Assembly: GCA_938040735.1 (NCBI GenBank)
Contig: CALHYE010000006.1
Coordinates: 1 to 57,865, forward strand
Length of the DNA stretch: 57,865 nt
Reading direction: 5' to 3'
Origin: an uncultured Bellilinea sp.
Lineage (GTDB): Bacteria; Chloroflexota; Anaerolineae; Anaerolineales; Anaerolineaceae
In this document: one piece after another, positions 53,501 through 57,865 of the stretch
Layout: the number at the start of each line of letters is the position of its first letter
How positions within the stretch are numbered: the first letter of the stretch is position 1
Translations under genes and position numbers: made by a program
The notes under the pieces: model-generated
What the model saw: the letters and a program-made list of their open reading frames with translations, nothing else
Database searches by the model: none
Told to the model about the DNA's origin: nothing

Positions 53501-54474
53501 CAAATGAGAAAGAAATCGAAGCCGAACTCGCCCGGGCGTGGATCATTGATAAGGCCTGGAAGGAAGCCGGCGAACGTGCCTGGCAATGGCTAAAAGAGCA
53601 GACCTATGACCCGGAAAGTCTCCGTGACGATGATGAAGTCCGCTTGCTCTTCCTTGAACAGGAGCTCTCGCGCCACGGTTATGATGTTGAAAAACTGTCT
53701 TATGACGAGAATTATGCGCGCTGGTCATGGATGGAAGTCTGGTTGCAGGAGCACGGTTTTGATCCAAAAGAGGCGCTGGTTTACGAAGAGAACGTAACCC
53801 GCGACCCGCAAATGGAAGCGAAAGATCAGCGAGCCGTGACGGTATGTTTGCGGTTGTGGCTGCATGAGAACGGCATTGAAGTAGATCCCGCGGCGGACGA
53901 TCAAGAAGTGCGTCAGCGGGCAGAAGCCTACATGATGGAAAGCGGCAATCCCTTACCGGTCATTGGCAAGGTAATTTTGCGGGACGGCAAGACCGGTTTG
54001 CCCTACGATCAACCGGTTACTGTTGGTGTGATGACCATGCTCAAACTGCATCACCTTGTAGAAGATAAAGTCCATGCCCGCTCCACTGGGCCGTACTCGC
54101 TGGTTACCCAGCAGCCGTTAGGCGGTAAGGCACAATTTGGCGGTCAGCGTTTTGGTGAAATGGAAGTATGGGCATTGGAAGCGTATGGGGCTGCCTACAC
54201 ATTGCAGGAGATGTTGACGGTCAAATCGGATGATGTGCAAGGACGGGTGGCTACCTATGAGGCTATTGTCAAGAATGAACCGATTGAAGAACCCAGCCTG
54301 CCGGCTTCCTTCCGTGTGCTGGTCAAGGAATTGCAGAGTCTCGGTCTGGCAGTCGAAGCGGTGATGGATTCGGGTGAGGTCATCCGTTTTGGTAAGGACG
54401 AAGAACGCGTGCGTCCGCCGAAATTAGAAACCGGTTTATTGACGTTGGGAGAGGAACTGGATGAATTGATGTGA
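50554..54474 (+). CDS. rpoB: DNA-directed RNA polymerase subunit beta
   Basis: The 1306-residue protein has the beta subunit blocks from start to end. These include [20 protein letters not shown], the rifampicin-region core [20 protein letters not shown] and [20 protein letters not shown], the active-site loop [20 protein letters not shown], and the C-terminal [20 protein letters not shown] clamp connector. A region of about 155 residues (roughly 985-1140) sits between FDGANEKE and ILRDGKTG, where E. coli has about 25; it holds WL-x-E-x-G-like repeats. In most bacteria rpoC follows at once; here it does not. Confidence 0.97.
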   Translation: MPSVLKTKSYARIPVVYNLPNLIEVQIDSFKRLKSEGLADLFHEISPIESYNKGMKLYFPSRSPESEQWGLKFWFGEPKHSIEECVERDLTYASPLYVSVLLAGPDVPEPIKQDIFLGDFPEMTEKGTFIINGTERVVVSQLIRSPGVYFEAPVDRATGHRLAMAKLIPDRGAWMEFETRKNDYLILKFNRKRTVPITIFLRALAAVSDGLGDSPIKTGSDEELIALFQDVDNNPDRLFITSTIRQEPPWDLSGGLTMGEAALIEFFKRMRPGDPATLENAREFLEEQLFDQRHYDLEKVGRYKLNQKLDLMDKIPMSHRTVTAWDVVYLVRRMIMINNEKEDKDDIDHLGNRRVKTVGELIQNKLRVGLRRMERVIKERMSIRDQDQTSPVSLVNIRPVVAALREFFGSSQLSQFMDQTNPLAELRHKRTLSALGPGGLRRERAGFDVRDVHHSHYGRICPIETPEGPNIGLIGRLASYARVNEYGFIETPYRRVVKALSSNDPQLVGRAVAENLTDPQTGEVILRQGERVTPELLPAIQKLNRSTIFIVPFVSEEVEYLSADAEDKFVIAQANTPLNEYNEFKETRIMCRHHSDFRMSSPEAVNYMDVAPHQVVGISASLIPFLEHDDANRALMGSNMQAQAVPLVQPDIPIISTGMEAYAALDSGQVLIAEEDGDVVSVTGRQIVVRGESGLRTYNLRKYQRSNQSTCIDQRPAVVKGQRVHKGDVLADSSSTVNGNLALGQNVVVAFLSWEGGNFEDAILISEKLVQDDRFTSVHIEKYEVEARDTKLGPEEITRDIPNVGEDAIKDLDEHGIIRIGAEVGPNDILVGKITPKGEKELTPEERLLRAIFGEKSRDVKDTSLRMPHGERGKVVDVKVFTREENSDLSAGVDMMVRVSVAQRRKITAGDKMAGRHGNKGVVSRVVPVENMPFLEDGTPVDIILNPLGVPGRMNIGQVLETHLGWAAQHLGFRAITPVFDGANEKEIEAELARAWIIDKAWKEAGERAWQWLKEQTYDPESLRDDDEVRLLFLEQELSRHGYDVEKLSYDENYARWSWMEVWLQEHGFDPKEALVYEENVTRDPQMEAKDQRAVTVCLRLWLHENGIEVDPAADDQEVRQRAEAYMMESGNPLPVIGKVILRDGKTGLPYDQPVTVGVMTMLKLHHLVEDKVHARSTGPYSLVTQQPLGGKAQFGGQRFGEMEVWALEAYGAAYTLQEMLTVKSDDVQGRVATYEAIVKNEPIEEPSLPASFRVLVKELQSLGLAVEAVMDSGEVIRFGKDEERVRPPKLETGLLTLGEELDELM

Positions 54475-54478
54475 AAGG

Positions 54479-54507
54479 TTGACGGAGAAAAACCACCGTG
54501 ATATAAT
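54479..54507 (+). promoter_or_regulatory. Strong promoter of the rpsL-rpsG-fusA-tuf operon
   Basis: TTGACG (54479-54484), exactly 17 bases, then TATAAT (54502-54507). It starts two bases after the rpoB stop and explains separate expression of the str genes. Confidence 0.88.
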
Positions 54508-54526
54508 CCATCTCCGTGCCTTTACT

Positions 54527-54592
54527 GTCCGAAAACGCAGTTCTAACGGACGAACGGGAATCAGTGAGGCGATCTCTTGATGTGATCGCCTC
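54527..54592 (+). other. Structured 5' leader of the str operon, two hairpins
   Basis: Hairpin 1 pairs GTCCG (54527-54531) with CGGAC (54547-54551). Hairpin 2 is a perfect 9-bp stem GAGGCGATC (54566-54574) with GATCGCCTC (54584-54592) around a 9-base loop. No T run follows, so this is not a terminator. It could serve autoregulation by a ribosomal protein; this is inference. Confidence 0.5.
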
Positions 54593-54665
54593 CGTTGTTG
54601 AAAAAAAACACATTCAATCAAGGCGAGCAATCGCCGCAGGACTAATCTTCTGGAGGCAAAAGAAC

Positions 54666-55085
54666 GTGCCAACAATTAACCAACTGATCCGCAAAGGTCG
54701 TCAGACCAAAAAGGTCAAGAGCAAGGCTCCCGCGCTGCAATATACCTACAACTCGATGAAGCAGCGCCGCACCCGCCAGGAAAAAGGCGCCCCGCAAAAG
54801 CGCGGTGTGTGCACCTCTGTGCGTACCATGACCCCCAAGAAGCCGAACTCGGCGCTGCGCAAAATTGCCCGTGTTCGTCTCACCAACATGATTGAGGTGA
54901 CTGCCTACATTCCGGGTGAAGGTCACCAGTTGCAAGAGCACTCGGTGGTGCTGGTGCGCGGCGGTCGTGTGAAAGACCTGCCGGGCGTTCGCTATCACAT
55001 TGTGCGCGGTACGCTGGATGCGACCGGCGTTGCTAAACGCGCCCAGGGCCGCTCCAAATACGGCGCTAAGAAAGCCAAGAAATAA
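54666..55085 (+). CDS. rpsL: 30S ribosomal protein S12
   Basis: The 139-residue protein has the S12 core: [71 protein letters not shown], and [20 protein letters not shown]. It lines the decoding centre. The start is GTG at 54666, 9 bases after GGAGG; longer in-frame upstream sequence is the leader. It is the first gene of the str operon. Confidence 0.97.
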   Translation: MPTINQLIRKGRQTKKVKSKAPALQYTYNSMKQRRTRQEKGAPQKRGVCTSVRTMTPKKPNSALRKIARVRLTNMIEVTAYIPGEGHQLQEHSVVLVRGGRVKDLPGVRYHIVRGTLDATGVAKRAQGRSKYGAKKAKK

Positions 55086-55112
55086 GCCTGACCTGAGGAT
55101 GGAGAAAGTTTC

Positions 55113-55580
55113 ATGCGTCGAACGAAACCGGAAAAACGAGAAGTTCCACCTGATGTGCGCTATAACAGCGTAGATCTGCAAAAATTCATTCATCACATTC
55201 TGCGCCGCGGGAAGAAAAGCCTGGCGGTATCCATTGTGTATGATGCGATGGATATAGTCAAGGAAAAGACCGGCCGAAACCCGTTGGAAGTCTTTGAGTT
55301 GGCCTTAAGGAATGTCGGCCCCGTCATGGAAGTGCGCCCGCGTCGGGTGGGTGGCGCTACCTATCAGGTGCCGATGGAGGTGCCGGGAGACCGTCGCCTG
55401 GCGCTTGCCATGCGCTGGATTGCCGATGCTGCCCGGGCGCGCGCCGGTAAATCCTTCGCAGAGAAGATTGCAGCCGAATTGATGGACGCTGCCAATAATC
55501 AGGGCAATGCGGTGCGCAAACGTGAAGAAACTCACAAAATGGCCGAAGCCAACCGGGCTTTTTCCCATTATCGGGTATAG
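55113..55580 (+). CDS. rpsG: 30S ribosomal protein S7
   Basis: The 155-residue protein has the S7 plan: RRTKPEKREVPPDVRYNSVD, HHILRRGKKSLAVSIVYDAM, ALRNVGPVMEVRPRRVGGAT, YQVPMEVPGDRRLALAMRWI, and a helical C-terminus HKMAEANRAFSHYRV. It nucleates the 30S head. It follows rpsL by 27 bases. Confidence 0.97.
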   Translation: MRRTKPEKREVPPDVRYNSVDLQKFIHHILRRGKKSLAVSIVYDAMDIVKEKTGRNPLEVFELALRNVGPVMEVRPRRVGGATYQVPMEVPGDRRLALAMRWIADAARARAGKSFAEKIAAELMDAANNQGNAVRKREETHKMAEANRAFSHYRV

Positions 55581-55606
55581 CCGGTGTTTAGAGCAGGAAG
55601 AGACTC

Positions 55607-57679
55607 ATGCCGCGTAATTTTCCGTTAGAAAAGTGCCGTAATATTGGGATCATCGCTCATATTGATGCTGGTAAAACTACCACCACCGAGCGGATCCTGT
55701 TCTACACCGGCAAAACCTATCGAATTGGTTCGGTGGATGAAGGCACAACCGTTACCGACTGGATGGCGCAGGAACGGGAGCGCGGTATTACGATTGTCTC
55801 GGCTGCGGTAACGGCGGAGTGGAAGGGCTATCAAATTAATGTGATTGATACGCCCGGTCACATTGACTTTACGGCAGAGGTTCAACGTTCCCTGCGGGTT
55901 CTGGACGGGGGAGTGGTGATTTTTGATGCGGTTCAAGGGGTTGAGCCGCAAAGTGAAACCGTCTGGCGTCAGGCTGACCGTTACCGTGTCCCGCGGATTT
56001 GCTTTGTAAATAAGATGGATCGTGTGGGGGCTTCGTTTGAGCGCACGATTGAATCGATCCGTCAGCGTTTGGGGGCCAATCCAATTGCCATGCAGATTCC
56101 CATCGGGGAAGAATCGGCCTTTGAAGGGGTGGTGGACTTGTTAACCATGCAAGCCATCATCTGGGAAGATGAATTAGGGCGTGAGCCAAAATACGTCAAG
56201 ATCCCTGATCACCTGTTGGCGCAAGCGCAGGAAATGCGCGCCATTATGGTTGAAAAGATTGCCGAATTTGAGGATGAGTTAATCATCAAATTCCTTGAAG
56301 GGGAAGAAATTTCTGTGGAAGAATTGAAACAGGTGCTGCGCAGAGCGGTCATCGCCAACAAAGCAACACCTGTTTTTTGCGGTTCGTCCCTTCGTAACAA
56401 GGGCGTCCAGCCCATTCTGGATGCGGTCATTGATTATCTGCCTTCGCCGCGGGATATTCCGCCGGTGCAAGGGGTGGATCCGGAAAATCACGACCGGTTG
56501 ATCGAACGTCCGGCTGACGACGACGCCCCCATGAGCGCGCTGGTCTTCAAAATTGTTTCCGATCCGTATGTGGGACGGCTGGCGTATTTCCGGGTATATT
56601 CCGGCAAAGTGGTGCAGGGAGAGACGGTACTCAATTCTTCCAAAAACCGCAAAGAACGAATTGGGCGTATGGTGCGTATGTACGCCGACCGGCGTGAGGA
56701 CATAACCGAAGTGTATGCTGGCGATATTGGGGCTGTTCTGGGTTTCAAGGATACCTTTACGGGAGATACTCTGTGTGACCTCAAGCATCCAATTTTGCTG
56801 GAAAGCATCACCTTTCCTGAGCCGGTCATATTTGTGGCGGTTGAACCCAAAACCACTGCGGATCAAGATCGTATGGCAGAAGCGCTGCGCCGGCTGGCGG
56901 AAGAAGACCCCACATTCAAAGTACGCACGGATGAAAATACCGGCCAAACCATCATTGCCGGCATGGGCGAGCTGCATCTGGATATTATTGTTGATCGGAT
57001 GATGCGAGAATTTCGGGTGCAAGCCAATGTCGGCCGCCCGCGGGTTTCCTACCGTGAAACGATAACCCGTCCGGTAGTCGGAGTTAATTACAAATACGTC
57101 AAGCAAACCGGCGGGCGCGGTCAATACGGCCATGTGGTGTTGACTCTCGAACCCCTTGAACGAGGGAATGGCATCCGTTTTGTGGATCGAATCGTAGGCG
57201 GCGTAATTCCCAAAGAGTACATCCCGGCAGTAGAAAAAGGGATTGTGGAAGCGGCTGAATCGGGGGTTTTGGCGGGGTATCCGGTTACGGATATTCAAGT
57301 CACCCTGACCGATGGTTCATATCACGAGGTCGACTCCAGTGAAATGGCGTTTAAAATGGCTGCAATCTTCGCCTTCAAAGAGGGTATGCAGCGCGGGGCG
57401 CCGGTGCTCTTGGAGCCGATCATGAAAGTGGAGGTTGTCTTACCGGAAGAATATTTGGGTGATGTACTGGCTCAATTGAATTCCCGCCGGGCAGAAATCC
57501 AGGGGATGGACATTCGTCCGGGTAATGCGCAGGCAATTCGTGCGCTGGTGCCGCTGGCAGAAATGTTTGGGTATACTACCGAGCTGCGCTCGGCTACTCA
57601 GGGCAGGGGCGTGTATTCCATGGAGTTTCACCATTATGCTCCCGTGCCCGAATCGGTCAAACAAAAAATCATCATCTAA
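55607..57679 (+). CDS. fusA: Elongation factor G
   Basis: The 690-residue GTPase has the P-loop [19 protein letters not shown], switch [27 protein letters not shown] and the EF-G-specific later domains ([56 protein letters not shown]). It moves tRNAs and mRNA through the ribosome after peptide-bond formation. Third in the str operon. Confidence 0.97.
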   Translation: MPRNFPLEKCRNIGIIAHIDAGKTTTTERILFYTGKTYRIGSVDEGTTVTDWMAQERERGITIVSAAVTAEWKGYQINVIDTPGHIDFTAEVQRSLRVLDGGVVIFDAVQGVEPQSETVWRQADRYRVPRICFVNKMDRVGASFERTIESIRQRLGANPIAMQIPIGEESAFEGVVDLLTMQAIIWEDELGREPKYVKIPDHLLAQAQEMRAIMVEKIAEFEDELIIKFLEGEEISVEELKQVLRRAVIANKATPVFCGSSLRNKGVQPILDAVIDYLPSPRDIPPVQGVDPENHDRLIERPADDDAPMSALVFKIVSDPYVGRLAYFRVYSGKVVQGETVLNSSKNRKERIGRMVRMYADRREDITEVYAGDIGAVLGFKDTFTGDTLCDLKHPILLESITFPEPVIFVAVEPKTTADQDRMAEALRRLAEEDPTFKVRTDENTGQTIIAGMGELHLDIIVDRMMREFRVQANVGRPRVSYRETITRPVVGVNYKYVKQTGGRGQYGHVVLTLEPLERGNGIRFVDRIVGGVIPKEYIPAVEKGIVEAAESGVLAGYPVTDIQVTLTDGSYHEVDSSEMAFKMAAIFAFKEGMQRGAPVLLEPIMKVEVVLPEEYLGDVLAQLNSRRAEIQGMDIRPGNAQAIRALVPLAEMFGYTTELRSATQGRGVYSMEFHHYAPVPESVKQKIII

Positions 57680-57731
57680 TATCATTCACTGAATCACCAT
57701 CAGGACTTTTTGCGAGGAGAGATAAAAAAAC

Positions 57732-57865
57732 ATGGCGAAGCAAAAATTTGAGCGAACGAAACCGCATTTGAACGTAGGCACCATGGGACACATTGACCAT
57801 GGGAAAACGACGTTGACGGCGGCGATCACGAAGTGGTGCAGTTTTCTGGGGAAAGCCGAATTCAA
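57732..57865 (+). CDS. tuf: Elongation factor Tu (5' part, cut by the window edge)
   Basis: The first 44 codons encode [20 protein letters not shown] followed by [20 protein letters not shown], the EF-Tu P-loop. GAGGAGAGATAAAAAAAC precedes the ATG. Met replaces the usual Ile in VGTIGH. Confidence 0.95.
   Translation, partial: MAKQKFERTKPHLNVGTMGHIDHGKTTLTAAITKWCSFLGKAEF

Noticed and set aside
56279-57298. 339-residue minus-strand frame
   Set aside because: Shadow of fusA, a highly conserved gene.
1-57865. CRISPR array, rRNA, prophage or insertion sequence
   Set aside because: No regularly spaced repeats, rRNA blocks, integrase or transposase motifs were found on reading both strands.

Overview
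The window reads as chromosomal DNA of a bacterium of the phylum Chloroflexota, most likely class Anaerolineae. This is an inference from gene content rather than from a marker search: a ClpC unfoldase, lipobox lipoproteins with no outer-membrane genes, a family-39-type glycosyltransferase fused to an NHL propeller, an archaeal-type PEP carboxylase, an Anaerolineae-like family B DNA polymerase cassette, and an RpoB carrying a large insertion. Genes are densely packed on both strands. I see no prophage, transposase, rRNA or CRISPR array.

Layout. 1-3016 (+): a three-gene cassette of a RecA-like protein with a ruined P-loop, a small coiled-coil protein and an exonuclease-degenerate family B DNA polymerase. 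3028-5752 (-): ADP-forming acyl-CoA synthetase and an OsmC-like protein whose redox Cys is encoded by an in-frame UGA followed by a SECIS-like hairpin, so it is a probable selenoprotein. 5929-8280 (+): a chemoreceptor. 8355-17146 (-): a nucleoside/nucleobase module with a BMP lipoprotein, an ABC ATPase, two permeases, a two-subunit molybdenum hydroxylase and a CodA-like amidohydrolase. 17519-18829 (+): a LuxR-type HTH joined through one membrane helix to a kelch propeller, on a probably leaderless mRNA. 18869-30136: tRNA-Gly, lipoprotein, decayed M32 carboxypeptidase, lytic transglycosylase, membrane-anchored HExxH protein, trehalose synthase, low-molecular-weight phosphatase plus GDP-mannose dehydratase, ClpC and NagA. 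30277-40322: acetyltransferases, a holin-like membrane protein, the glycosyltransferase/NHL fusion, an MFS carrier, a dual-specificity phosphatase, a GDSL lipoprotein and archaeal-type PEP carboxylase. 40391-44009 (-): a sulfur-redox operon (excisionase-HTH/PocR-like regulator, sulfide:quinone reductase, DUF1641, TusE/DsrC, DsrE2). 46057-49058 (+): a short leader ORF and two tandem terminators with interchangeable arms, ahead of a degenerate resolvase-like gene and three GNAT acetyltransferases. 49140-57865 (+): a HAD phosphatase and a phosphoesterase, then rpoB, a promoter, rpsL, rpsG, fusA and the start of tuf. rpoC is absent from its usual place after rpoB.

The observations most worth following up are the OsmC-like selenoprotein at 5252-5752, the attenuator-like leader at 45990-46277, and the polymerase cassette at the left edge. 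All functional statements come from motif reading and remembered family knowledge; no database search was run.
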